Positions 12,591-24,492 of a DNA stretch of 64,000 bases are shown here, piece by piece; position 1 is the stretch's first letter; each line of letters begins with the position of its first letter. The notes beneath the pieces are model-generated. The model did not search any database, was not told the DNA's origin, and saw only the letters and a list, made by a program, of their open reading frames with translations. The stretch is from the NCBI RefSeq assembly GCF_914767665.1, contig NC_059501.1, positions 22,110,501-22,174,500 of the forward strand, written 5' to 3'. The position numbers and the translations under genes are program-made. Origin of the DNA: Harmonia axyridis (Eukaryota; Arthropoda; Insecta; Coleoptera; Coccinellidae).

Positions 12591-13225
12591 CAGGGTATTT
12601 CCTAATTGAATGTCAATATTTATGGGGGTAATTTTTCGGTCCATTTCAAGAAAAAAACTTCATAGGAACATATGTCCTTAACGTCTTACCTTTTGAGATA
12701 CAGGGTGGTAAATTTTCAAGAATAAAAAAAAATTATATCTGTATTCAATTATGAGCAAACTTGATCTCTTGAATTTTTTTAGTCCGACGCAAAGGCTTCA
12801 TCTAAAGAAATAAAATCATACGTATGTCTCTGCGGATTGAAAAAAGTCAAGTGATCAACTTTGTTAAGAAATGATTGGGAATTTCGAAACTAAATTTTAT
12901 TTCAGGAAAAATCTTAGACGTACCATCAATGTCTGTCAAAATAGGCAGTTCAAGTTACGTATGAACGCCACTGGTGGAAATTAATAAAAAAGTGATACAT
13001 TGAAAAACTCCTCTTGATTCATGGTACATGTATGACAAATTTCATTAAAAAATCTGAAGTGGTATTGTAGATGTTAATAATAAATGATTTTTTTTTTTAA
13101 ACTCTACCACCCTGTATCTCAAAAGGTAAGACGTTTAGGACATATGTTCATATGAAATTTTTTTCTTAAAATTGGGCCCAAATATCCCCCCCATAAATAC
13201 TGATATGAAATTAGTAAACACCCTG
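12591..13225. mobile_element. Family C MITE-like element with long inverted repeats
   Basis: This 635-bp element is flanked by TA on both sides. The left end CAGGGTATTTCCTAA and the right end inverse of CAGGGTGTTTACTAA start arms of about 140 bp. These share, inverted, the motifs ATATTTATGGGGG, CATATGTCCTAA and TACCTTTTGAGATACAGGG. The terminal bases resemble family A, so the two families may be mobilised by the same kind of transposase. No coding capacity is visible. Confidence 0.8.
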
Positions 13226-14991
13226 TATATTAAACCTTGTGATTTTTTCAAGCTGAATCATTTATAAATCTCGAAAATGAGACATCATATTGAAAAATAT
13301 TTCGAATAAAAAGTTGATAGTATTGTGAGGGAGTCCACCTATGCTACAACTTTTTCAATTTATGTACTTCACCAAAGTTTCATACGAACAATTTTTCACG
13401 ACAGTTGGCTCTGTAATCGAATTTGAATTTTCCGTCAGAGCGGCCTTAATGTATCCGTTCCATTAATCATACACATAAAATTTTAGTCATAAATTGTGCC
13501 TCTATTCTTTGAAACGATGGAAAACGTTTTGCGCATAAAGATAATGGCTTGACGGAAATTTCTACTAGATCACAAATAGAAGAGATCAATTTCGATTATT
13601 TTCTTCTCTATCAATTGATTCTTCTTAATTATTATATTATATTTTGAACCAACAACAACAGGAACAAATAACTGACCAATGATATTAAATGTACTGGAAA
13701 CAAACAGTTCAGTAGGAAACGTCGGTATTTCATGTGAATTAATAATGGAACGGATACGTTAAGATCGTTCAGATGGTACATTTAATTTCGATTTCAGAGC
13801 CATCTGTGACGAATCGTCCCATAGAACATAAATCTGTAATAAAAATTTTCATGATTTTTGACTGATTCATTTTGAGAAATTCACCCTGAAAATGAAAACG
13901 TCTGATAATAAAACATAAAAAATTAATCTTTAACGCTGTTCCGACAAGGATATTATCAATATCAGAAAATTTAAGTCACTAAAATTGTGCTTGAAACAAT
14001 CTTCACTCTACTTCATCGTTTCTTTTAGAATGATGTAATTTAATTCTATTTTCATAGAAATTCATTTTGAGTCAACTTATTCATATGTGATTTGTTTCAA
14101 CCCTTTTTTAATATCCATTCTCTCTTCATTCCATATAAATACATTGGACAAACTCTCAAAACTGGTCAATCCTCATTTCTCGGAGGGGTCATTTTTAAAA
14201 TGAAAATCATCGTCAGATCATTGCACCCCTTTGCATAGCAACCCTCAAAATGAAACCTAACCCTTCGAATCCAGATAGGGAGAAATATCCAGCAATATAT
14301 CATAAGAACAATTCCCTTCTGCATTGAACAAACATTTTTTGCTCATTCGTTTTCTGAATGTTTTAATGTTATATCGTCCCTCACAGCTTGAATTGTACAA
14401 AATATTCTCATCATTGTAAGTAATTTATTGATAATTCATATTTCACACTAACATTTAATTATGATGTACTCTAGACTGTACATCATAAACGGATTTTTTG
14501 GATCACTTTTAGATGAAATGTAAAAATGTATCTATTATTTTTTTCTCAAATGGTCCTAAAGAGTTATTATTCGAAATAATATGCTTTTACATTACGCTAA
14601 TTGACAGACGCCAACCATAAGACAATAAATATCTGTTAAATTATTAATTTTTCAATTTAACATCATTACTTTCAACTACGGTTGTTCTGCATTTGGATCT
14701 TGTTGCCCTTCTCATAAATTATTCCTTCTTTTCAATTCATTGAGTTTCGAGACCGTTAATATGTAAAACAGGTTAACAGGTTCCTGTTAGACACTTCGTT
14801 GCTGACAACATCTTGAGACTGTTCTGTATAGATTGAGAGGCAGAGATTAAATTTACCAGTTTGTAGGGTAATGTGCTAAAGCAAAAGAAGAAGGGGGATA
14901 TGCAGTATTTTAGTATTTCTAGTTATTGACTTGAAAATCATGTTATCACCTGGAGAGGAAAGGCCTACTTCTGAATCTGTAACTAAATATA
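13226..14991. other. Unassigned AT-rich sequence
   Basis: No gene, RNA or shared repeat was recognised in this stretch. Confidence 0.4.
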
Positions 14992-15609
14992 CAGGGTGTT
15001 TCCTAAACATGCGGCAAAAATTCAGGGGGTTGTTCCTTGGACTATTCTAAGAATATTTTGTCCTTTGATGATTTTTGAAAAACCTATTTGTTTCGAAGAT
15101 ATAGGGGAACCAAAATTTCAGATAATAACATTTTATTATGAAAAATTACATGAAAATTCAACTCAACCTACAAAAACTGTTGAAAATGACCACCTCTAGC
15201 CAGCACAAAAGCATCTAATCTTCTCCTCATTGACTGCCGAACCCTTTCAAAAACACCAGGATCATTTCTTATTAAGTTACACCCAGCAAACGAATTCAAA
15301 TGAAAACCGTGTTTAATCTGTATTCCTTTACCATCTGCACTTATCAATTTTTAGTCAAAAAACTGGCCGTTTTTAGTAATTGGAATGTTGTTAAACAAAT
15401 TTAAAAATAAATTGTACCTACTTAGTAAACACAGTGCGGTACGCATTTTTATTTAAACTATTATTAATTTTAAAAATATGAAAAATGTTGTTCGCCCTGT
15501 ATCTTCGAAACAAAGAGGTTTTTCAAAAATCATCCAAGGACAAAACATGCTTAAAATAGTCCAAGGAACAACCCCCTGAATTTTTGCCGCATGTTCAGGA
15601 AACACCCTG
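14992..15609 (+). mobile_element. Family A MITE-like element, copy 2
   Basis: This 618-bp copy is nearly identical to copy 1 and is bounded by CAGGGTGTTTCC and its inverse, with TA on each side. The high identity of the copies suggests recent movement. The open frame 14996-15199 is the same by-product of the left arm as in copy 1. Confidence 0.85.
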
Positions 15610-17007
15610 TATAGTTCTTAATTCGTATTTATGCTCCAGTTGTATATTACAAAACATTTCCGGAAATTTTTGTTCTCTTAAGCTGTTAGCCTTGCGCAAA
15701 AACTGATATACCTAAATTGAATATCATAGTTACATAGTAAAATAGATAGGTCTTGGCTACAAGACTCTTTTCGAAGGGCAAATAATGATAATTATTAAAT
15801 ACAGGACAAAAAATGCGGTACACCACAAAAAAAATCAAAAGTTATCAGGAATGGAACGATGCTATGAAGAACCTGAATTCCACTAAATCATGCAGAGCCT
15901 AATGAGCCAAATCTCACTTAAAATACACCTGCACAAATTCTACTTCAGAACAAATGCTACCAAAATATGTAGCAGCTTTTTATAAGAATTCCTATAATGG
16001 ATCATAAACAATGTGTACCATTCAGATGGTTCGTTGGTGGTGTTGTCAAAATGATTTGGAAAGGCTCAAGGTCCTTGGCCAAAAAACCCGGACAGTTTTT
16101 ACTTCAGTTGTTCAAAAATTCTGAAAATATTGATCTTGATATAAATAGGATAGTTCTAAATCATAATTAAGTAGTAGTAGAGCGGGATTTTTGAGAAGAC
16201 AGACATATATCATACCCTTGTTGAAATAAATCCATATATTACTGGACCCTGTTACATAGAAGTCTTAGAACACTGACAGAAGATTTATATGAACCAAAAC
16301 CACGTCTGAAACTGAAAAAAGGGCAAAAAAAAATGAAAAATTATTACTACAAGTTAAATCTCTTTGAAAAAAATTGAAAAATTCATAAAATTGGCAATAA
16401 AATATAAAATTTTCACATAAAATTGGCTTATTTATGTTACATCAATATGATTTTCATTCATAAATTTCCTCCTCTTATCCATGAAGTTGATCATATCCTT
16501 GGGCTAGAGTTTTTTCTATGAGTAAAACAAAATTTTTAAGCCAATAAGAAATGAGGTCCATTTCGTATAGGGTAATTCTTCAACAACTTCCAGTCCTGAA
16601 AATATTGGTGAAAAACGACAAAATTTGTATGGATAACATTTTATTCAGTTTTAATTTGAATATTCAAGCCTCAGTAAGTATTGAAATCTGAATAATCGAG
16701 GAGTTAGCGAAACTTTAGGCTCCAGGAAAGTTTTTGAGTTCTGATTATATATTCTGAAATTTTATGAATATAAATTATAAAGGTACTAGATTTAGCCAGC
16801 TAGATCTTTCTTGAATATAGGAATTATTTATAATTCGGTATCCTTCCATATTTCGAAACTTTTCGAGAACATTATTTTTAGCATAGAAGTTAATACCAAT
16901 TTATGGCTACTGCAGGCCATATTATAAGTCAGATTGAGTTAAGTTTGGATCTAGACGTTGAAGCTCAAGTGGCGCAGCATTTGTTGTTAGAGAAAGATAT
17001 GAGACAG
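15610..17007. other. Unassigned AT-rich sequence
   Basis: There is no supported gene. It precedes a mariner fragment. Confidence 0.4.
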
Positions 17008-17420
17008 TGATCAAAGTTCAGCTGGCAAGATTATTTCATCCGTTTTTTGGGACATGCATAGTATATTGTTCATTGACTATCTGAACAAAGATAGAACCAT
17101 CAATATAACGTTACTGGATTGCTTGGGTGGAGAAATTAAGAAAAAAACGTCTTCATATGCAAAAGAAAAAAAATATCTTTATCCAAGATAATGCTCCTTG
17201 TCACAAATCAATGAAAAACATGGTCAAATTGAAAAAATTGCGTTTCAAACTGCTTGACCAACCATCTTCTCCAGATCTGGCCCCAAGTGACTACTGTTTT
17301 GTTGTAGTCCTCAGAAGAATTATTCAAGGAAAAAAAATTGGCATATTGAAAAGTAAGAGGAACGCTGGAGTACGTGTATCACTCTTGAGCAGACTATGTT
17401 GACGAATGAAGTGGAATCTT
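17008..17420 (+). mobile_element. Mariner transposase fragment (irritans-like)
   Basis: On the + strand this encodes SSAGKIISSVFWDMHSILF, then FIDYL..RTINI, then FIQDNAPCHKSMKNMVKL and SSPDLAPSDYCF. That is the middle and C-terminal catalytic part of a mariner transposase, with two of the three catalytic aspartates. The spacing between them is one residue shorter than the usual 34. The N-terminal DNA-binding part and the first catalytic aspartate are missing, and stops follow from 17400. It is a dead fragment. Confidence 0.8.
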
Positions 17421-19664
17421 CAAGAAAAAATATGTTCCACTGGTTAGGTTTTGGACTTATTAGGTGAATTTTGATGCAATATGCCCAAGAATTACTCAAT
17501 GCATATTGTAGTGCAGCAGAGTTATATCCAACTTTGAGAATTTATCAAAATACAAAGCCAAAAGTTGCAAAATAGTTTAGAGCAATCAGCCCAAGTTCCA
17601 GATTACAAAACCAAATATTCAAACTTAGTGAAAGAAGCAGACGATATCGAAAAGATAGAACAGTTATCATCGAAAAATGATACACCCACCACGTCCCTCC
17701 CTGACCTTCCTATCACAAAGGGGAAGAGACTTCCGCTGGGTGGGTGCCCCAACAGATACATTTTTTTTTCGGCCATCAAGTTCCCAAATCCAATAACCTT
17801 TCTCTCCACGTAACATTCAAACAGTCTGAAATTCCATCTCGGCAGCTTGGTCCAAATCGGCCGCTAGCTGTTATTTTAAGAAACGTTTCTCATGTTTCAA
17901 TAATATGAACTGAATACTGGCTGCACATACACAGATCTGGGCCTGAACAAACGCAACTTTACCTGCCTTTGTGCGCTGCACTGCCAGCTGTGTCTTTCTA
18001 TGGTGGAACGGCACAAAGGACCTTTATCTCGGTAGGGCCATTCGTTCGATTGATACCGAGTGCGCTGCACCCTGTCTACCGAGAGATTGAAGAATGGGAT
18101 AAGGAATTGAATGTGTCTGCGGACCGGTGTTAGCGAGATGCAATATTTCAGAAGACTCATACTCAACAGAAACTCTAAACCTGAAGATGCGTTGTTGATA
18201 TCGGGTTTGATTATTTCAGGTTTCGGTTATATGGGGCTCCCTGTATTCTTCGATTATTTTCACACTGGCTCGACGAGACTGCATCGTTGGATATTCGATT
18301 TGTGTTTGCGGGGTCTCGGCAGGATATGCAAATCCGTGATTATTAAAGTATTCTATGGTTTTAATGAATAGGGGCCTGTAGGTTGTTGGGGTAAACGACA
18401 TTTCCTACTGATGGATCGTGAAATAAGGTTGGTTAAGTAGTCGTATAAACGAAAAAGATATGAGTTGGTTTGGTTCTCGACTTTGAGGGGATATTTGTAA
18501 GTTATCAGGCAAAAAAGTCGAAGAAAAAAAAGGAAAAGATATTATGCATTATGTCAGAAGAGTATCCAAACTTCATGCAAATAGCAATGATAGTTTCCCA
18601 GAAAAACACCAGACGTCTGACAGGCCAATTATTGTAATCGATTTTTGAATTCTGTGAAAATTTAAGAGTAGTTTAATTTTTTCGGAATGTTCCCTGTAAA
18701 ATGAAAAAACTGTTGAATATAACACTATGGCCTGTTCCTTCCTTTCAGCTCTATAGATATATGAAAGTAAAAGGTTTCAACGAATATCCTGTAACTCCAA
18801 AATTATGAAACTACAGGACTTTGAGGTAAAAAATTTTGTATTATGTGAAAAAACTGCCAATTATTTCATAAGTTGTCAAACTATAATTATCATGGACATT
18901 ACATTTCCATAGCAACCAACCATTCTACCAATTGCGATTTCTAGCAAATTTCGTTTCAATTTATAACTACAGGAAAAATAAAAAGATTGTGGGACTAGTA
19001 ATAATTTGCAAATATACAATATCCTTCATGTATCATTATAAACAACCGAAGAAAAAATTATATGTTTACCTCGGCAGCAAAATAGATTGACTGCCTTGGC
19101 GGAATTCCTAGTCGAGCATAGACAGTCTAAATCTACTACTTTGCTGTCTAGTAAAACAAATAACTATTTTCTGATTGTTTCCTTGATTTTTTTTCAAATT
19201 GAAAGATCGTTTTCTCGAGCTGAGAGGATCAATACGGTATAGCAACTGTTTTGTGTTCTAAGTTTCTTGCAATTAACTGTAATAGTTTTCGAGAAAAGAA
19301 TTCTTTTTTATTCGAGTTTTGGATTCTACACATCCCAGAAGTTAAACTGTAAAAATTTAAGGTTAGTTAACGTGTCGTTGTTGTACACCATCTAAATTGG
19401 ACTGTTTTATATGAACTCCCTGTGCCTATACATTTTGTAAATCGTATTATCAAAGGATATACACGGTGAATCTTCGACTTGCGCATATATTTAAACAGTA
19501 GATCCTCGAAGTCATAAGCACCTCATTCACCATTTTTTCCATTTAAATTTTCATAATTAGCTGCCTGAAAACCTGCACACTCCTGAAACCCTGCACACTG
19601 AAGTTCTTTCCAAGCTTAAGATACCATTTCAACCTTTGAAATCAGCCTCTACATTAAAAATAGG
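17421..19664. other. Unassigned sequence with a GC-rich patch at about 17680-18130
   Basis: No gene is recognised. The patch at about 17680-18130 is GC-richer than its surroundings and contains overlapping open frames on both strands, none with a recognisable domain. The rest is AT-rich. Confidence 0.35.
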
Positions 19665-20745
19665 CCCACTTGTTTTCATTCCATTCGGTAAACGAAGTAG
19701 TGTTTATAATACAATAAATGAGTTACCGCAATTTCGTTGGCGTGAATATTGCATCGTCTTCTCTTGATTTCTATTCCATTTTCGATAATAATATGAAATT
19801 CGGCTAGCAACCACCCATTTTAACTCTGATATTCATCCCCATTATTTATTATCGTTGTTTATTTAATTTCGTACAAGAATATCCCATTGAACTCAAATAA
19901 AAAATAAATGATATTCATCTTTGAACGTTGCCAAGTTGACAAACAGATCATTGGTACCTATGCAGGGTGTTTCCTAAACATGCGGCAAAAATTCAGGGGG
20001 TTGTTCCTTGGACTATTTTAAGCATGTTTTGTCCTTGGATGATTTTTGAAAAACCTCTTTGTTTCGAAGATACAGGGCGAACAACATTTTTCATATTTTT
20101 GAAATTAATAATAGTTTAAATAAAAATGCGTACCGCACTGTGTTTACTAAGTAGGTACAATTTATTTTTAAATTTGTTTAAAAACATTCCAATTACTAAA
20201 AACGGCCAGTTTTTTGACTAAAAATTGATAAGTGCAGATGGTAAAGGAATACAGATTAAACACGGTTTTCATTTGAATTCGTTTTGTGATGTATTAGCAA
20301 TTAACATTTTATCTTTGACTATTATGAAGGGTTTGGCAGTCAATGAGGAGAAGATTAGATGCTTGTATGCTGGCTAGAGGTGGTCATTTTCAACAGTTTT
20401 TGTAGGTTGAGTTGAATTTTCATGTAATTTTTCATAATAAAATGTTATTATCTGAAATTTTGTTTCCCCTTTATCTTCGAAACAAATAGGTTTTTCAAAA
20501 ATCATCAAAGGACAAAATATTCTTAGAATAGTCCAAGGAACAACCCCCTGAATTTTTGCCGCATGTTTAGGAAACACCCTGTATAATTCCAATTAAAAAT
20601 TCCTGGGCTTTATTCTTAATTTTTATACGTGACAACGTAGCCAATATTCATTTCTGTGGTTCTTTTCAACAGAGTTGCATTCAGCCAAAGTACCCACTTT
20701 GGACTTACTTTTAAGACTTGGGTACTTCGAAGCTGGTGGATGTGG
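19665..20745 (+). repeat. Duplicated segment, copy 1
   Basis: This segment aligns in the same orientation with 23231-24492. Shared stretches include GAAGTAGTGTTTATAA at the start, GCAACCACCCAT in the middle, GAACGTTGCCAAGT and TACGTGACAACGTAGC further on, and TTTTCAACAGAGTTGCATT near the end. Copy 1 carries a family A element at 19963-20581 that copy 2 lacks. Copy 2 carries a different insert. It is either a segmental duplication or two copies of an unrecognised dispersed repeat. Confidence 0.75.
19963..20581 (-). mobile_element. Family A MITE-like element, copy 3
   Basis: This 619-bp copy lies in the opposite orientation to copies 1 and 2, judged by the asymmetric interior. It has the same ends. 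The right flank is TA, but the left flank reads TG, so one target-site base has changed. It interrupts duplicated segment copy 1. Confidence 0.85.
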
Positions 20746-21512
20746 ATTGAATTTTTTGATCGGATAAGATTCATTGCATCAATAAAGAACTATATTACGA
20801 AAATCTTTTCCTTCCATAGAACCATTTGCGGGATATATCCCCGCATATTTTCAACCGAGCCGAATCGGAAAAAATGGTAAAGGAAAAAACTGTTTATTTT
20901 GACGTCAGGAATCTTTAGTTGAAATATAGGCACAGATCAAAGACTCACTGTATCATGTATACTTGTAAACTTCTCATTCCCAAATTGCGAAAAAAAAACA
21001 CGAATGAATCAGATTTCCAGAAATACATCCGCATCAGCATCCCCCCAACGAAAGCAACACCAAGAAACACGCCCCTAATTCGCATCCTGCCCGAGGGGTT
21101 GATGGGGCGGCGGCGTCGCCACTCTCCGCGATTTTTACGCGTCCCCGACACGACGGGGTGGTGGAAATGCAGCTAATTCGATATCGTTTACGTCTAGATT
21201 TAATTACGGACGGGGGTGGTTTCCTCCGAGGGGCGAGCGGCGGGGCATCATCGAGTTCAGTATGTCAAGATAATCGGTGGAGGGGAGGGGAAGCCGACCC
21301 TGCCCGATTTCCCGCAGTAAATCTTCGGGCACGTCGGCCGTTGACCGTCCGTTTTCTTTTCTTAGGGGTGCGGGGTGGAAGCAACAGATGGCGCGAATTT
21401 TTTTTTTTTCGCGGAAGGGTCAAGTTTTAGGTGACGGTGAAGGTTTTGGGGAGGAGAGGTGTTTGAGACGTTTTGGGTGGGTGAGGTCGAAAATAAAGCG
21501 GCCTTCCAACTA
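20746..21512. other. Unassigned sequence with a GC-rich island (21030-21480)
   Basis: From about 21030 to 21480 the sequence is markedly GC- and CpG-rich, in contrast to the AT-rich flanks. Open frames exist on both strands and in several phases, which is expected from composition, and none shows a known domain. It could be an intronic regulatory island. Confidence 0.4.
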
Positions 21513-23135
21513 AAAATAAAATGACCGGTGTTTTTTGCTGCATGAGAAGTTTTGTCTATGATTTGACAGTTGAGAATGTCGAACTGTGTTGACATTTTGT
21601 TTGGCAATTCATCATGAATCGTTTAACGCCTAAACAACGCTTCTTAATTGTGTAAATTTAATTCGAAAACGGGTGGTTTTAAGCTGCATGAGAAGTTTTG
21701 ATGGTTGTTGTCTATGGTTTGACAGTTGAGAATGTCAAACTATGTTGACATAATCTGTTCAGTAAGGTATAGCAATTCATCCTGAATCGTTTAACGCCAA
21801 AACAACGCTTTCAAATTGTATAAATTTAATTCGAAAACAGGTGTTTTTTAAGCTGCATGAAAAGTTTCGATGGTTGTTGTCTATGGTTTGACAGTTGAGA
21901 ATGTCAAACTGTGTTGACATAATCTGTTCAGGAAGGTATGGCAATTCATCATGAATCGTTTAACGCCAAAACAACGCTTTCAAATTGTATAAATTTAATA
22001 TGAAAAAAATTAATCTATTCGCGAAGTTCATAGTGTAGATACTTTCAACTGAAATTTTACGGAGGACATAATCACCCTAGTGAGCAAACATTTCGTGCAG
22101 TTAGCGTAGCGAACAGAATATTCTTGCTGTAGCGCGAAATGTTGATGAAGAAGTCGAAATGTCGATACGCCGCCATTCTCAACTTGTTGGCCTTTGTTCT
22201 TCGATTACGTAGGAAATTTTCGTAAGGATCTTCGCTTAAGTGCCTATAAAATACAGCTCATGCAAGAATCAAAGACAAATGATTATTGTTTATATCACAT
22301 TTTTGCTGATTAGGCTAATTTGAAACTGACCGAAGATGAGCATTTTCAACGAAGAAATGTGTTTAGTGAAGAAGTTCATTTCTGGTTGAATGGCTTCGTC
22401 AATAAGCAAAGTTACCATATATGGAGCAAAAAAAATCCTCAAGCCATTAACGAATCTCCATGGCATCCATTAAAATTGACTGCTTGGTGCTGTTTACACG
22501 CTGGAGGCATCCTAGATCCTTATTTCATTCGAGGAAGGAGCTGCGGTTACGGTAAACGGCTTGTGCTATCAAGCCATGCTTGATAGCAGATTTTTTGTTT
22601 CCGAAAATCCGCTAAACATCGGCGACAGTTGATTTCAACAAGACGGCTCAACTTGACATACAACTCGCACAACCATCAATTTTTAGCAAAATCAAATATC
22701 AATATTTAGTGACAACTCTATTTTAAGGAATGGTTCTTTTAACTGACCTCCGCGTTCGTGTGACTTAACGCCTCTCGATTATTTTTTGTGGGGCTATATT
22801 AAGTCTATAGTTTATGCTGACAAACAAGCAACTCTTGAAGCATTGGAAGCCAATATTCAAGGCACCATTGACGCCATACGGCCATATTTATGGTTAAAAG
22901 TAGTGAAAAATTGGGCTGATCGAGTGGACTGATTAACTTGTAGCCACATGCCGGAAATCATTTCTGTCTTGTATTATCATTTAAAGTTCTCAATCTCTCT
23001 CAATTACCTTATGACAAAAATATGTCATGTAATTTCATATAAACATCGCCCATTAGAAGAAAAGGCATTAGAGATTCTTTCAAAAAATTGATAGCAATAA
23101 AATTGTCAGTTTTCGAAAAAAACATTTTAAACCTC
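21513..23135 (+). mobile_element. Decayed mariner-superfamily element, DD41D-like type, copy 2, with triplicated 5' end
   Basis: After three tandem copies of the leader (separate entry), transposase pieces follow in broken frames. At 22320-22540 they read EDEHFQRRNVFSEEVHFWLN, GFVNKQSYHIWSKKNPQ and AWCCLHAGGILDPYF. At 22630-22660 a degenerate QQDGST-like second catalytic region follows. At 22740-22800 the third catalytic region reads LTSAFV-then-LTPLDYFLWGYIKS after allowing shifts. Stops and frameshifts are numerous. The 3' boundary near 23135 is approximate. Confidence 0.75.
21520..22010 (+). repeat. Three tandem copies of a transposon leader, period about 168 bp
   Basis: The unit runs from the GGTG..TTTTAAGCTGCATG-like leader through TTTGACAGTTGAGAATGTC to the transposase start (MNRLTPKQRF). 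The start codon position recurs at 21614, 21782 (changed to CTG) and 21951, giving spacings of 168 and 169 bp. Only the last unit leads into the rest of the transposase. Confidence 0.85.
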
Positions 23136-23476
23136 GCATAATATAATAATAAAAAGCATACGCGAACAAAATTTATTTAGAAAACTGTCGTTATTTTTCA
23201 AGCATTTCTATATTAGAAAAACCATCTTAGACTCACTTTTTTCATGCGATTTGGTGGAAGAAGTAGTGTTTATAAATAAAATAAATTAGTTACCCCTATT
23301 TCGTAGGCGATAAATATTGAATCTTCTCTTCTTGATTTCTATTTAATTTTCGATAATAATAAGGAATTCAACTGGCAACCACCCATATCAATTCTGATAT
23401 TCACCCCCAATCATTTATTCGTTATTTATTCCATTTCTTACAAGAGTTACCCATGCAACCCGTATAAAAAATAACT

Positions 23477-24209
23477 ATGTTTCTGTGACGGGAAAAAAAT
23501 TTGACATTTTATCTGTGTTGACAGGTAACAAAGTATGACTTTTCACGAAATAACTTTTTTCCCGGATATATATTTATCTACATATAGATAAAGGAATAAT
23601 AATAATTCGACTACACTGTTGATGGCTTTTGTTGTTGTGCCAGTTCCAAAAAATAAGCCAATAACACTGTCTCCGAGAAAGAACTGCATGTCTTTTTCAT
23701 TTTCCATTCCATAAATCTTGAATACGCGGTTTCGTATATTTTCCGCGATTTAGCTGGCAATAATTTTCGTGACGCTACTTGCGCTGCTTCTATCAACTCC
23801 GGTGGAGTCAGAGAAAACTCGGAATCAGACATTTTTTAACTTTATATTATTCAACAAAATAACTACTAAACAATTATTATTACTGTGTTCGCAATTTTTG
23901 AAACAAATCACAAAATTAAATTGACAGATATTTGATTACTCTGAAGTTTCCCTTAGCAACGCAGGTCTATTTGCAGCTTACTAGTTTAAAAATTTAAAAT
24001 TCATATCGATAACATTCTGACTTTAATACATTGTAATAATATGTTCTTTCACTATTAAATTGTCGTTTTTCCTGTCACAGAAAAAAATAGTGTATTATAC
24101 ACGGGAAAAATATTAGATTTTAGCTCTCGGTTTTTTGTCTCCCTTCGCTTCGCTTCGGGAGACAACATAACCTCGAGCTAAAATCTAATACTTTTTTCCC
24201 TTGTATAAT
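23477..24209. mobile_element. Insert of about 733 bp with 8-bp target duplication
   Basis: Comparison with the other duplicated segment shows that 23477-24209 is an insertion. It is flanked by AAATAACT on both sides (23469-23476 and 24210-24217). Near the left end TTTCTGTGACGGGAAAAAA is mirrored, inverted, at 24067-24085. The last part, 24091-24209, is itself a hairpin whose arms carry TTAGATTTTAGCTC and its inverse around a loop with CTTCGCTTCGCTTCG. It contains the tyrosine-recombinase-like fragment on the minus strand. Confidence 0.65.
23611..23832 (-). pseudogene. N-terminal fragment of a Crypton-like tyrosine recombinase
   Basis: These 73 codons start at a methionine (MSDSEFSLTPPELIEAA) and contain LLPAKSRKIYETAYSRFMEW and TVLLAYFLELAQQQKPSTV. 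By memory of the family this resembles the SAM-like core-binding domain of Crypton-type tyrosine recombinases and their domesticated relatives. It stops where the family normally continues with a tryptophan-rich segment and the catalytic domain, so no catalytic arginine or tyrosine is present. It lies within the 8-bp-flanked insert. The start is supported by an uninterrupted frame from the methionine; function is unlikely. Confidence 0.55.
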
Positions 24210-24492
24210 AAATAACTAAATATTCATCTTTGATCTTTTATACTTCGAACGTTGCCAAGTGGACAAACACACAACATCCTTAGCTATCAAGAAATCCTGT
24301 GGTTCATTCTTAATTTCTATACGTGACAACGTAGCAAATATTCATTTCTGTGATTGTTTTCAACAGAGTTGCATTAGCCAATGTGCCCAATTTTTGAATT
24401 TCACAGATAATTTACCCGAAAACATGAAAATATGATGAATACATTAATGAGCGTTGAACTTTTTTTTTTAGACTTGGGTTCTTCGAATTTCT

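Larger units (their letters stand above)
23231..24492 (+). repeat. Duplicated segment, copy 2
   Basis: This aligns with 19665-20745, as described there. It is interrupted by an insert at 23477-24209 and by a shorter unmatched stretch near 24395-24470. Confidence 0.75.

Noticed and set aside
18211..18226. Third ratchet site (TTATTTCAG followed by GTTTCG)
   Set aside because: The bases after the AG do not fit a 5' splice site consensus beyond GT.
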